Assembly: GCF_002217355.1 (NCBI RefSeq) | Contig: NZ_MUHA01000003.1 | Span: 62,001 to 126,000 of the forward strand | Source: Flavobacterium oncorhynchi | Lineage (GTDB): Bacteria; Bacteroidota; Bacteroidia; Flavobacteriales; Flavobacteriaceae | Length of the DNA: 64,000 bases | Reading direction: 5' to 3' | In this document: piece by piece, positions 27,069 through 35,485 of the stretch | Layout: each line of letters begins with the position of its first letter | How positions within the stretch are numbered: the stretch's first letter is position 1 | Position numbers and translations under genes: made by a program | The notes under the pieces: generated by a model | What the model was told of the DNA's origin: nothing | The model's database searches: none | What the model saw: the letters and a program-made list of their open reading frames with translations, nothing else

Positions 27069-27815
27069 TTATGATAAAACATTCATCTTTTTTATGAAAT
27101 CTTTATAGGTGTCACTCAAGGTTATTTTATGGTTTCCTTTTAAAATAATCAAATTATCGGCAAGAATGATTTCTTCTATTTTTTCTGAATTTACAATTGT
27201 GTTGCGATGCGTTTTTATGAATTTGTTTTTATCTAATAAATCACTGATTTTGGTAAGCGAAATCAAGATTACAAATTTCTCCTTTTCAGTTATAATATTG
27301 CAGTAACGTTCTTCAACTTCTATATAGAGAATATCAGTTAGAGCAACTTTTTTCAGAGTGTTCTTTTTTTTGATAAACAAAAAGTCGTTACTGATTACAG
27401 TATCTTGTTCTTCGCTCAAAAAAACATTCGTTTGTTCGTAAAACTTTTCAACTGCCATTTCTATAGCATATAGAATTTCCAGCTCGTTAAAAGGTTTCAT
27501 TAAAAAACTAAAAGGTTTTGTGAGTTTTGCTCTTTCAAAAATCTGTCGGTCTTGAGAACTTGTTAAAAACACAAATGGCTTCGATGCATTTGGAATTATA
27601 TTAATTGATTCTGCAAAAGTAATTCCGTCTGGTTTTCCATCTAGAAAAACATCAATTACAATAATGTCGACCGCTTTCTCGTAAAAGAGCTGTAAAGCAT
27701 CTGTAAAATTTCTTGCCACTCCCGCAATTGTATAATTGTTTTCAAGCAGTACTTTTATTAAAGCATCACTTTGTTCTGGAGTATCTTCTATAATTAAAAC
27801 ATTAATATTATCCAT
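27069..27815 (-). CDS. LytTR-type DNA-binding response regulator
   Basis: A 248-residue regulator. The receiver domain (1-125) has the acidic pair Glu10/Asp11, phospho-acceptor Asp55 (IIVIDVFLD), Thr/Ser in FLTSS and Lys in FLMKPF. The LytTR DNA-binding domain occupies about 145-245 (LYIEVEERYCNII...FIKTHRNTIVN). It starts 1 bp after the sensor-kinase stop, so kinase and regulator form one operon. Targets are unknown; the adjacent TonB-receptor operon is the obvious candidate but there is no direct evidence. Confidence 0.95.
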   Translation of the reverse strand: MDNINVLIIEDTPEQSDALIKVLLENNYTIAGVARNFTDALQLFYEKAVDIIVIDVFLDGKPDGITFAESINIIPNASKPFVFLTSSQDRQIFERAKLTKPFSFLMKPFNELEILYAIEMAVEKFYEQTNVFLSEEQDTVISNDFLFIKKKNTLKKVALTDILYIEVEERYCNIITEKEKFVILISLTKISDLLDKNKFIKTHRNTIVNSEKIEEIILADNLIILKGNHKITLSDTYKDFIKKMNVLS

Positions 27816-27816
27816 A

Positions 27817-29550
27817 CTATTTTGTTTTAGGTAATCTCATTATCATTTTAGTTCCTTTGTTGACTTCGCTTTCAATAAAAAATGTACCGTCATTTTTTTT
27901 GATCATTTGTTTACATAATTGTAAACCTAATCCAGTTCCAATAATTTCGGAGTTCTCTTTTTTAGATAATAAGTCGGTATCTTGAAGTAATTCATCAATG
28001 CTGTTTTGACTCATTCCAATTCCAGTGTCCTCAATTATAATCTCGCAAAATTCGGAATCTATTTCTTTAGTGTAAAATTTAATTTGACCATTTTGATGGC
28101 TAAACTTAATGGCATTGTCTAATAAATTTCTGAATACAATTTTTAATGAATCAAGATCTACAAACAAAAAAATGCTTTTCGAGACCAAATTTTCAAATGT
28201 TATTGCTTTGTCTAAAAGTAAAGGTTTGTAGTTGTATTCGATTTGTTGAATTATAGAGTATAAATGAACAGATTCTTTATGAAAGTACAATTGTTTTGTT
28301 TGTAACAAGGCCCAGTGCAATAAATTATCTAATAAGCTGTAAGTGCCGTTTGCGATGTTACTGTTCTGGATAATTAATTGATTTAACTCGTCGTAATTTT
28401 TAGTCTCTAATGTGGCAGATAATTTAGAATTGCTTGTTTTTAATGCATTTACAGATGAACGCAAGTCGTGACTCACGATTGAAAATAGTTGATCCTTAGC
28501 TGCATTTAATTCATCAAGTTTGTTTTTTTGCTGTAGAATGATTTTACTGTTTTTTACTTTTTGGGCATAGAGATAAACTCCTCCGGTTATAATTAACAGT
28601 AGTCCAATTGCAGAGAAAAACAAACCATTACGTTGTGAGTTTTTTAGTTTGTTTTCTATCTCGAGTACTTTTATTTGTTTTTGTTTTTCAGCAACGGCGA
28701 ATTTTTTTTCAAAATCAGCTATTGCCCAAATTTTACTCTGATTGTTTAGGGAATCTTTCCATCGTTCAGATTCTTTTCTGTACTCTAAAGCTTTTTTAAA
28801 ATTGCCTCTGTTTTCTTCTACAGTTGCCATATTGAATGCGGCGTTTTCCTTTTTGTCAAAGTCTTTTGTTTTTTTAGAAAGTAAATATGCTTTTTCAAAA
28901 TACGGAATAGCCTCTTTGTCTTTGTATTGGGAATAATATAAATTAGCAATATTTTGATACAATAGTATGAGTGAGATTGTGTCGTTTTCTTTCTCTTTTA
29001 TTTCTTTACTTTTTAGTAAATAATTTTCGCTTTTTGTGAATTCATTAAGATGCAAATAGCAAACTCCAATATTTTCATAAACAACACTTATTTTGTAATC
29101 TTGATTGTTGTTGTTGGTTGAGTTTTTTTCGACTTCTGTAAAATAGCCAATTGCTTTTTTAAATTCTTTGAGTTCTAATGCGACTTCACCTAAAGTTTTA
29201 TTTACTAACGGATAAAATGAGAATTTTTTTGAAACTAAACTCATTTCTGTTTTTGATTCCTTAAACAGTTTTAATTCTCTAAAGGAACACCCTCTTAAAA
29301 AATGACAGTAATCAGCGAGTTCTCGATTTTTTCCAGAGCTGAGTTGTTTCATGGAATAGACTAAAGTAGAATCCCATTTTTTGCTAGAAAAAAAATGTTG
29401 CGCTTTATAGAAGTTTATATCTTCTTTAAAATGAATAGTGTGTTTTTTAAGCGTTTCGTTAAACGAGGAGATATTGGTTTGTGCTTTGGCAAAGTATGAG
29501 ATGAAAAATAAACACAGAACTGAAAGGGTAATAGTTTTAAGTTTGTGCAT
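27817..29550 (-). CDS. Sensor histidine kinase with periplasmic TPR repeats
   Basis: A 577-residue membrane kinase. Signal peptide (about 1-23), TPR repeats in the periplasm (about 60-280), a coiled stretch, one membrane helix (about 310-328, GLFFSAIGLLLIITGGVYLY), then HisKA with His361 (HDLRSS) and a HATPase_c domain with the N box (RNLLDNAIKFSH), G1 (EDTGIGMS) and G2 (GTGLGLQLC). It senses an unknown periplasmic cue and phosphorylates the LytTR regulator encoded next. A hairpin at 29579-29612 separates it from the upstream unknown gene. Confidence 0.95.
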   Translation of the reverse strand: MHKLKTITLSVLCLFFISYFAKAQTNISSFNETLKKHTIHFKEDINFYKAQHFFSSKKWDSTLVYSMKQLSSGKNRELADYCHFLRGCSFRELKLFKESKTEMSLVSKKFSFYPLVNKTLGEVALELKEFKKAIGYFTEVEKNSTNNNNQDYKISVVYENIGVCYLHLNEFTKSENYLLKSKEIKEKENDTISLILLYQNIANLYYSQYKDKEAIPYFEKAYLLSKKTKDFDKKENAAFNMATVEENRGNFKKALEYRKESERWKDSLNNQSKIWAIADFEKKFAVAEKQKQIKVLEIENKLKNSQRNGLFFSAIGLLLIITGGVYLYAQKVKNSKIILQQKNKLDELNAAKDQLFSIVSHDLRSSVNALKTSNSKLSATLETKNYDELNQLIIQNSNIANGTYSLLDNLLHWALLQTKQLYFHKESVHLYSIIQQIEYNYKPLLLDKAITFENLVSKSIFLFVDLDSLKIVFRNLLDNAIKFSHQNGQIKFYTKEIDSEFCEIIIEDTGIGMSQNSIDELLQDTDLLSKKENSEIIGTGLGLQLCKQMIKKNDGTFFIESEVNKGTKMIMRLPKTK

Positions 29551-29578
29551 TTTACAATATTTTAGTTGATATTATTAA

Positions 29579-29612
29579 AATATGGCGAGCAAATAAATTG
29601 CTGCGCCATATT
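29579..29612 (-). terminator. Hairpin between the 130-residue protein gene and the kinase gene
   Basis: AATATGGCG-AGCA pairs with TGCT-GCGCCATATT around a 7-nt AT loop, with one extra base in the stem. The minus-strand tail is TTTTAAT, so termination may be only partial. Confidence 0.5.
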
Positions 29613-29627
29613 GTTTTATTTATGGTT

Positions 29628-30020
29628 TTAACTGCCAACACCTGTTTTTGTTCCTCGCGAAGTTTCAGGATCAATGTCTTTTAAGTATGAAACTACCTCT
29701 GTAATATTGGTTACAGTATCTGAGGTATAATCTAATTCAACGTACCAAACGTCGCAGCTTTCTGGTGTTTCTTCAGAGAAATCATAATCAAAATAAACTT
29801 GTAGAGCATCTTCAATTTCAGTTGGTTCTTCTACAGTTGGATTGTTTGGGTCTAGAGAATTGATGTATAATGTAGCTCTAATTTTTAAGGTTGGTACTCC
29901 ATTTGGTTCATATAATTTTACTGAAACTAAAGGAGGAACCGGATAAGTAACATTTTTTGGATCTAAAAAAATAAAATCTTGAGAATTAATTCTGGTGTTT
30001 TGTATTACATTATAGGCCAT
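29628..30020 (-). CDS. Acidic protein of unknown function
   Basis: A 130-residue protein with no signal peptide or membrane helix. It is acidic (many Asp and Glu, for example in NPTVEEPTEIEDALQVYFDYDFSEETPE) and beta-rich by eye, with a single cysteine in ESCDVWYVEL. No family is recognised. It is upstream of and co-oriented with the two-component operon, separated by a weak hairpin. The coding character (intact frame, normal amino-acid mix) supports it being a real gene; the function is unknown. Confidence 0.65.
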   Translation of the reverse strand: MAYNVIQNTRINSQDFIFLDPKNVTYPVPPLVSVKLYEPNGVPTLKIRATLYINSLDPNNPTVEEPTEIEDALQVYFDYDFSEETPESCDVWYVELDYTSDTVTNITEVVSYLKDIDPETSRGTKTGVGS

Positions 30021-30207
30021 AATTATGGTTTTAGGATTAATTATTTGTTATTGGTAGTTAAAGATATTTTTTTTCTTTTAATAAAGTGAGGAAAAAGAGG
30101 TGTTTTTTAGTTTGTTTTTGTTTTTTGCTCATTAAAATAGTTATGAGCATGACTTTTTTATTGAAAAGACAATAATGAAGTTTGATTGGTTTTGAGATAA
30201 AAAACGA

Positions 30208-30243
30208 AAAACCCCAATTCAACTAAATGAATCGGGGTTTTCT
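30208..30243 (-). terminator. Intrinsic terminator of pnp
   Basis: The stem AAACCCC-ATTCA with TGAAT-GGGGTTT has a short loop and mismatches, and is followed by T residues on the minus strand, 34 bp after the pnp stop codon. Confidence 0.75.
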
Positions 30244-30274
30244 ATGAATAAACCTTTAGTAAACTAAGATCTGA

Positions 30275-32410
30275 TTACTCTTTTTTCTCCTCACGTGGAG
30301 GTCTTGGAACAAGTGCTTTTTTAGACACTTTTTCTTTTTTAGTTTTAGGGTCAACTCCTAAGTATTTCACTTGGAAAACATCTCCCATTTTAACTACGTC
30401 AGCAACGTTTTCAGTACGTTCCCAAGCTAGTTCAGATACGTGAAGTAATACTTCATTTCCAGGCGCAGCAGTATATTCTACTACAGCTCCAAAATCAAGC
30501 ATTTTGATTACTTTAACTTCGTAAGCTTCTCCCATTTGAGGTTTGAAAGTGATAGATTGAATTTTTGCCAATACCGCTTCAATTCCAGCTGGATCTGTAC
30601 CTAAAATTTCGATAACACCTTGTTCGTCAACTTCGTTGATTACAATAGTTGTTCCTGTAGCTTTTTGTAATTCTTGAATTACTTTTCCACCAGGTCCAAT
30701 TAAAGCTCCAATAAAGTTTCCAGGAATAGTTCTGGTGATGATTTTTGGTGCATGAGCTTTAACGTCAGCTCTTGGAGCAGCGATTGTCTCAGTTAATTTT
30801 CCTAAAATGTGCAAACGTCCATCACGAGCTTGAGCTAAAGCTTGCTCCATAATGTCATAACGTAAACCATCAATTTTGATGTCCATTTGACAAGCTGTAA
30901 TACCGTCAGCAGTTCCAGTTACTTTAAAGTCCATATCTCCTAAGTGATCTTCATCGCCTAAAATATCTGACAATACAGCAAATTTCTCTCCGTCAGTAAT
31001 TAATCCCATAGCAATTCCAGAAACTGGTTTTACCATTTGAACTCCAGCATCCATCAAAGCCATTGTTCCAGCACAAACTGTTGCCATAGAAGAAGAACCG
31101 TTAGATTCTAAAACCTCAGAAACAACACGAATTGTATAAGGACAATCAGCAGGAATCATATTTTTCAACGCTCTTTGAGCTAAGTTACCGTGACCAACTT
31201 CTCTTCTTGAAGTTCCTCTTAATGGTTTTGCTTCACCAGTAGAGAAAGGAGGGAAGTTATAGTGTAAGTAGAATTTCTCTTCACCTTGTTCAGATGGAGA
31301 ATCGATTTGGTTTGCTTCTCTAGATGTTCCTAAAGTTACTGTAGCCAAAGCTTGAGTTTCTCCACGTGTAAATAAAGAAGAACCATGAACTCTTGGTAAA
31401 TAATCAGTCTCACACCAGATTGGTCTGATATCTGTAGTTTTTCTACCATCTAAACGAACACCTAATTCTAATACTACATTACGAACAGCTTCTTTGTTTG
31501 TTTTGTAGAAATATTTAGAAACTAAATCACCGTCAGCAGCTAATTCTTCTTCAGTAAATAAAGCTTTTACTTCTTCTTTTACTTCAGCAAATGCAGCGCC
31601 TCTTTCGTGTTTAGCTGATCCAACTTTTGCAATAGCATAGATTTTATCGTATGCTGCAGCTTTTACTTTTTTGTAAATTTCTTCGTTTTCTTTCTCACCT
31701 TCGTAAGTACGAATTTCTTTTTTACCAAAAGCAGCTTGTAAACGGTATTGAGCTTGAATTTGAACTTTGATAGCTTCGTGAGCAAATTTAATCGCTTCGA
31801 TCATTTCAGCTTCTGAAATTTCTTTCATCTCACCTTCAACCATTGCAACAGAATCCATAGAAGCACCAATCATCATGTCGATGTCAGATTTTTCTAACTC
31901 TTCTCTGCTTGGGTTGATTACTAATTTTCCGTCGATACGTGCAACACGTACTTCAGAAATTAAGTTATAAAAAGGAATGTCAGAAACAGCTAATGCTGCA
32001 GATGCAGCTAAACCAGCTAAAGCATCAGGCATAACAGTTTCGTCATGAGACATTAACTGAATCATAACTTGTGTTTCAGCATGGTAATCGTCTGGGAAAA
32101 GCGGACGTAAAACACGGTCAACTAATCTCATTGTCAATACTTCGCTGTCGCTTGGACGTGCTTCTCTTTTAAAGAAACCTCCTGGGAAACGACCTGCTGC
32201 TGCAAATTTTTCGCGGTAATCTACCGTTAATGGTAAAAAATCAACGCCAGGGTTTGATGTGCGAGCTGAAACTGCTGTTGCAAGAATCATAGTGTCGCCC
32301 ATTCTTACTACTACCGAACCGTCAGCTTGTTTTGCTAAACGACCCGTCTCGATTGTGATGCTTCTGCCATCACCTAAATCGATCTTTTCTACAAATAATT
32401 GTGGAATCAT
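30275..32410 (-). CDS. pnp: Polyribonucleotide nucleotidyltransferase (PNPase)
   Basis: A 711-residue phosphorolytic 3'-5' exoribonuclease, core of RNA decay. Two RNase PH domains (about 1-230 and 310-545, with [14 protein letters not shown] and [15 protein letters not shown]), a helical linker, a KH domain (about 555-615, [12 protein letters not shown]) and an S1 domain (about 625-690). The C-terminal tail is short and basic ([10 protein letters not shown]). The gene follows rpsO with a 177-bp gap that holds an rpsO terminator and an unusual leader hairpin, suggesting its own expression control. Confidence 0.98.
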   Translation of the reverse strand: MIPQLFVEKIDLGDGRSITIETGRLAKQADGSVVVRMGDTMILATAVSARTSNPGVDFLPLTVDYREKFAAAGRFPGGFFKREARPSDSEVLTMRLVDRVLRPLFPDDYHAETQVMIQLMSHDETVMPDALAGLAASAALAVSDIPFYNLISEVRVARIDGKLVINPSREELEKSDIDMMIGASMDSVAMVEGEMKEISEAEMIEAIKFAHEAIKVQIQAQYRLQAAFGKKEIRTYEGEKENEEIYKKVKAAAYDKIYAIAKVGSAKHERGAAFAEVKEEVKALFTEEELAADGDLVSKYFYKTNKEAVRNVVLELGVRLDGRKTTDIRPIWCETDYLPRVHGSSLFTRGETQALATVTLGTSREANQIDSPSEQGEEKFYLHYNFPPFSTGEAKPLRGTSRREVGHGNLAQRALKNMIPADCPYTIRVVSEVLESNGSSSMATVCAGTMALMDAGVQMVKPVSGIAMGLITDGEKFAVLSDILGDEDHLGDMDFKVTGTADGITACQMDIKIDGLRYDIMEQALAQARDGRLHILGKLTETIAAPRADVKAHAPKIITRTIPGNFIGALIGPGGKVIQELQKATGTTIVINEVDEQGVIEILGTDPAGIEAVLAKIQSITFKPQMGEAYEVKVIKMLDFGAVVEYTAAPGNEVLLHVSELAWERTENVADVVKMGDVFQVKYLGVDPKTKKEKVSKKALVPRPPREEKKE

Positions 32411-32434
32411 AATTTTTCCTTATTGGTTATACAA

Positions 32435-32490
32435 TGGGTTTTAGTTGTGTTGTAGTTGTTGTTGTGTGTAGTTGTTGTTTCTAAAACCCA
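32435..32490 (-). promoter_or_regulatory. Long-loop hairpin in the pnp leader
   Basis: A perfect 10-bp inverted repeat (TGGGTTTTAG at 32435 and CTAAAACCCA at 32481) encloses a 36-nt low-complexity loop. In the pnp mRNA the loop reads as A- and C-rich ACAACAAC-type repeats with almost no pairing potential. It ends 24 bp before the pnp start. PNPase autoregulates through a leader hairpin in E. coli; a similar role is an inference here. Confidence 0.5.
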
Positions 32491-32552
32491 ATGAAAAACC
32501 AAACTTTTTTTCTTATAAATGCTTGTAATTAAATACAATTCTGTAAAAAACA

Positions 32553-32578
32553 AAAAGAGGCACTCTCGCACCTCTTTT
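32553..32578 (-). terminator. Intrinsic terminator of rpsO
   Basis: The stem AAAGAGG with CCTCTTT has a 10-nt loop and a T-rich minus-strand tail, 10 bp after the rpsO stop codon. Confidence 0.7.
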
Positions 32579-32587
32579 CTATATTGA

Positions 32588-32854
32588 TTATTTTCTGATA
32601 TTCAATACTTTGATAATCTCACGATATCTGTTGATCTCTTTCTTTTTCAAGTAATCAAGTAACGCTCTTCTTTTACCTACTAATAGTACAAGAGAACGCT
32701 CAGTGTTGTAATCGTGACGATTTTTTTTCAAGTGTTCAGTTAAGTGTGAAATTCTGTAAGTGAACAATGCAATTTGACCTTCTGCGCTTCCAGTGTTTGT
32801 TGCACCACCGTGTTGTGCGAAAATCTCTTCTTTCTTTTCTTTAGTTAAATACAT
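32588..32854 (-). CDS. rpsO: Small ribosomal subunit protein uS15
   Basis: The 88-residue S15 protein, which binds the central domain of 16S rRNA. The conserved helices GSAEGQIALFTYRISHLTEHLK, split here as GSAEGQIALF and ISHLTEHLKKNRHD, and SLVLLVGKRRALLDYLKK are clear. It lies directly upstream of pnp, the arrangement known from many bacteria. A good -7 element lies about 57 bp upstream. Confidence 0.98.
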   Translation of the reverse strand: MYLTKEKKEEIFAQHGGATNTGSAEGQIALFTYRISHLTEHLKKNRHDYNTERSLVLLVGKRRALLDYLKKKEINRYREIIKVLNIRK

Positions 32855-32910
32855 TCCAATATTATTTAATGATTTTTATGTATGTCAATACAACTTTTGT
32901 AAGACGGGTG

Positions 32911-32918
32911 CAAAAATA
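32911..32918 (-). promoter_or_regulatory. Candidate -7 element (TATTTTTG) of rpsO
   Basis: Exact match to TAnnTTTG on the minus strand. It predicts an rpsO leader of about 50 nt. Confidence 0.45.
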
Positions 32919-32952
32919 CAACTTTTTTTTGAAAAATAAATAGTATTGAATC

Positions 32953-33900
32953 TTATTTTGTAATTATTGTTATTGGCAGCTTATAAAGTACTCTTACGGG
33001 AATGCCTCGATATACACCTGGATTCCATTTTTGCGCTTCGTTAATGAGTTTAATTGCATTTTCATCTAATCCGTAACCAACACCTTTTATTATTTTTGGA
33101 TCTACTAAATTTCCTTCTTCATCTACAATAAAAGTCATATATATTTTTCCAGAAATTTTATTTCTTGCTAATGCAGGGATATGCATTGATTTTGCAACGT
33201 AGCTATAAAAAGAATTGATTCCCTTTTTAGGGGCGGGCTGCTGTTGTTTTGTGGTGTAAAAATGTTCTACGTTTAAAGAATCGGTTGTTACTCCCGAAAT
33301 CAGATTTCCATTTTCATATTTCTCGACAAAACTTAATTTTTTATTGAAGTCTTTTCCTTTCCAAACAGCATCAGGCTGACCATTTTTCATTTTGCCCTCT
33401 TCTTCGTAGTTTTCGGTTTTATCTGCATAGTCTCCATTTCCGTCTATAACAATTCGTTCTTTTTGCGGATTCCAAAAGTTATTGATTTTACGTTCTACTT
33501 TTCCCTTTTTTCCTTCAGTGTATTCAATTTCAGATTTTAGATCTCCATTTTCATACCAATTAAATTCTTTTCCAGATTTTTTAGCATTGACATAGGATAC
33601 AGTGGTTTTTTTATTTCCATTTTCATAATAAGAAACAGATTGTCCTTCGTTTATCATAACATCTTTATCTGTAGTATTTGCAATGTATTTTATCGCACCA
33701 GATTTATAATGGTCTTTGTAGACATAAGTTTTTTTCTCAGAATAATAATCTACAACAAGACGAGTGTATTTGTAATTTTCAGAAGTACTTGGCGTCCATA
33801 AAGAGTCGAGATAAATTAACTTGTTAGCCGAAATCGAGTTTTGAGCAAACATATTTGCTGCAGTAAAAAGAAACAGTAAGAAATGTAGAAATCGTTTCAT
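32953..33900 (-). CDS. Exported MORN/YwqK-like protein with TonB C-terminal domain
   Basis: A 315-residue protein with a signal peptide (about 1-19, ANMFAQ). Residues of about 60-220 hold short repeats of the form YYENGNKK, WYENGDLKSE and YENGNLISG, as in MORN-like YwqK antitoxin-family proteins. The last 90 residues (IPALARNKISGKIYMTFIVDEEGNLVDPKIIKGVGYGLD, two segments of one motif) match the TonB C-terminal fold of energy-transducer proteins. There is no membrane anchor for ExbB contact beyond the signal peptide, so it may be a periplasmic TonB-like accessory. It follows the GAF gene by 38 bp. Confidence 0.8.
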   Translation of the reverse strand: MKRFLHFLLFLFTAANMFAQNSISANKLIYLDSLWTPSTSENYKYTRLVVDYYSEKKTYVYKDHYKSGAIKYIANTTDKDVMINEGQSVSYYENGNKKTTVSYVNAKKSGKEFNWYENGDLKSEIEYTEGKKGKVERKINNFWNPQKERIVIDGNGDYADKTENYEEEGKMKNGQPDAVWKGKDFNKKLSFVEKYENGNLISGVTTDSLNVEHFYTTKQQQPAPKKGINSFYSYVAKSMHIPALARNKISGKIYMTFIVDEEGNLVDPKIIKGVGYGLDENAIKLINEAQKWNPGVYRGIPVRVLYKLPITIITK

Positions 33901-33938
33901 AAAAGTTTAAGGCAAATGTTTGATTTAAAATGTTTTTC

Positions 33939-34394
33939 TTAGAATAAATAAGCGACTTCTTTATTTACAAATTCTAAAAATCTTTCATCAGCCTCAGTAA
34001 ATGGATCAATCACGTGACTGTCAATATCTATTTGTCCTATATTAATTCCATTTACAAACAACGGAACAACAATTTCAGATTTTACTGTAAAACTACAAGC
34101 AATATAATTATCTTGTGCTTTTACATCAGGTACAACAAAATTGGCATTACTTTCGGCTACTTGTCCACAGATTCCTTTTCCAAAAGGAATTACAGTGTGG
34201 TCAGTTTCAGCTCCAACATATGGACCTAAATGCAGCGTTTTGTTTTCGTGGTTTGCAAAATAAAAACCTACCCAGTTATAGTATTCTACATTTTCATTTA
34301 ATAATTGACAGATTGCTAGTAATTTTTCATCTCTAACAAGTTTGTTGTCAGATACTATAGCGCTTATTTTTGGTTGTAATTCTTGAAAAGTCAT
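33939..34394 (-). CDS. msrC: GAF-domain free methionine-(R)-sulfoxide reductase
   Basis: A 151-residue single-GAF enzyme that reduces free methionine-R-sulfoxide in the cytoplasm. The fRMsr signature is clear: WVGFYF, LGPYVG, PFGKGICG, YIACSFTVKSEIVVPL and IGQIDIDSH. Of the three cysteines of the E. coli enzyme (84, 94, 118), the equivalents of 94 (Cys76) and of the catalytic 118 (Cys100) are present, while the first is replaced (GAETDHTV). It is divergent from xrtF across 71 bp that contain a -7 element for each direction. Confidence 0.88.
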   Translation of the reverse strand: MTFQELQPKISAIVSDNKLVRDEKLLAICQLLNENVEYYNWVGFYFANHENKTLHLGPYVGAETDHTVIPFGKGICGQVAESNANFVVPDVKAQDNYIACSFTVKSEIVVPLFVNGINIGQIDIDSHVIDPFTEADERFLEFVNKEVAYLF

Positions 34395-34411
34395 AATTTG
34401 AAAATTTTATA

Positions 34412-34419
34412 CAAAAGTA
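34412..34419 (-). promoter_or_regulatory. Candidate -7 element (TACTTTTG) of msrC
   Basis: Exact TAnnTTTG match on the minus strand, 18 bp before the GAF gene start. Confidence 0.45.
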
Positions 34420-34444
34420 TTTAAAGCTGAACTCAAAAAAGATA

Positions 34445-34452
34445 TAAATTTG
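34445..34452 (+). promoter_or_regulatory. Candidate -7 element (TAAATTTG) of xrtF
   Basis: Exact TAnnTTTG match, 14 bp before the TTG start of xrtF. The leader would be under 10 nt. Confidence 0.4.
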
Positions 34453-34465
34453 AAAAAAAAATCTG

Positions 34466-35002
34466 TTGAAAAAATATTTAATTCAGTTCAAGCCTTTTTT
34501 AGTTTTTTTGAGCACTTTTTTCTCGGTTTATATTCTATTGACATTATTGTACAAAGTATATTTGAATGAGTTTAAAACTTATGAAGTTGACGGGATTACC
34601 AGTTTTGTTGGTAGCAATGTTGAACAAGTATTACGAGCGTTTAATTATGATGCCAAAGTTTTGAAAAACTCTTCAGGTTCTTGGTTAGAAGTTTTTTTAA
34701 ATAATGAAGATGTAGTTCGTATTATTGAAGGTTGTAATGCCGTAAGTATTATGATTCTTTTTGTTTCCTTTATAATTGCATTTTCTGGAAAATTCAAGTT
34801 TACAGTACTTTATACCTTGTTTGGAGTTGCATTAATTTACATTTTGAATGTTTTGCGAATTGCAGTATTGACGGTTTTGCTGTTTTATTTTTCTCAATAC
34901 GCTCATTTTTTACACGGAGTTCTCTTTCCATTGATTATATATAGTTCTGTTTTTATCTTATGGTTTATTTGGGTCAACAAATTTTCTAAGTATGCTAAAT
35001 AG
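34466..35002 (+). CDS. xrtF: Exosortase family protein XrtF, TTG start
   Basis: A 178-residue polytopic membrane protease/transpeptidase of the exosortase superfamily (XrtF type). The catalytic triad positions are visible: Cys90 in IIEGCNAVS, Arg131 in LNVLRIAVL and His150 in FLHGVLFP. Six or so membrane helices flank them. The start is TTG: no in-frame ATG occurs in the first 90 codons and TTG gives MKKYLIQF. It overlaps the next gene, an exosortase F-associated protein, by 11 bp. Exosortases process and sort proteins bearing C-terminal anchors; the substrate of XrtF is not known to me and no candidate substrate gene lies next to it. Confidence 0.92.
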   Translation: MKKYLIQFKPFLVFLSTFFSVYILLTLLYKVYLNEFKTYEVDGITSFVGSNVEQVLRAFNYDAKVLKNSSGSWLEVFLNNEDVVRIIEGCNAVSIMILFVSFIIAFSGKFKFTVLYTLFGVALIYILNVLRIAVLTVLLFYFSQYAHFLHGVLFPLIIYSSVFILWFIWVNKFSKYAK

Positions 35003-35429
35003 ATTTAAAGAACATCGATCTAAAATATTGGTTTCTATTGTTATAGTGCTGTGCTTTGTGCTGATAAGAGCTTTTGAAACATCGTTGTTTTATGATCCTT
35101 TTTTGCAATATTTCGAGTCTGATTTTAGTAATGCTCAATTACCTAATGTTGATGTTTTTAAGCTTTTTTACAATCTTTTGTTTCGTTTTGCTTTAAATAC
35201 AGTTTTATCTCTAGTGCTTATTTATGTACTGTTTAAAGATTTAGAAATTCTAAAATTTACGACTTATTTGTATTTGTTTTTTTTCTTGATTCTTTTCTCG
35301 ATGTTCTTTATAGCTATCCAGTATTTTCAAGACAGCAGTTGGGTTTTATTTTATGTGCGAAGATTTATTATTCAGCCATTGTTAGTGTTGTTATTTATTC
35401 CTGCATTTTACTATCAGCTTCAAGATTAA
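34992..35429 (+). CDS. Exosortase F system-associated membrane protein
   Basis: A 145-residue protein with four predicted helices and the conserved N-terminal half of the exosortase F-associated family (IRAFETSLFYDPFLQYF...LPNVD). Its ATG lies 11 bp inside the end of xrtF, so the two are translationally coupled and probably act as a complex in the inner membrane. It has no recognisable catalytic residues. The function beyond partnership with XrtF is unknown. Confidence 0.9.
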   Translation: MLNRFKEHRSKILVSIVIVLCFVLIRAFETSLFYDPFLQYFESDFSNAQLPNVDVFKLFYNLLFRFALNTVLSLVLIYVLFKDLEILKFTTYLYLFFFLILFSMFFIAIQYFQDSSWVLFYVRRFIIQPLLVLLFIPAFYYQLQD

Positions 35430-35473
35430 AAAAAATAACATTTTATTAAGTTTTTAATCCGAGACTTTTTGGA

Positions 35474-35481
35474 TACTTTTG
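35474..35481 (+). promoter_or_regulatory. Candidate -7 element (TACTTTTG) of the metal cassette
   Basis: Exact TAnnTTTG match ending 4 bp before the ATG at 35486, so the transcript would be leaderless or nearly so. Confidence 0.5.
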
Positions 35482-35485
35482 CAGT

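Noticed and set aside
32440..32480. GTTGT-rich stretch as a possible microsatellite or CRISPR-like repeat
   Set aside because: Units are irregular and there are no spacers; it is better explained as the loop of the pnp leader hairpin.
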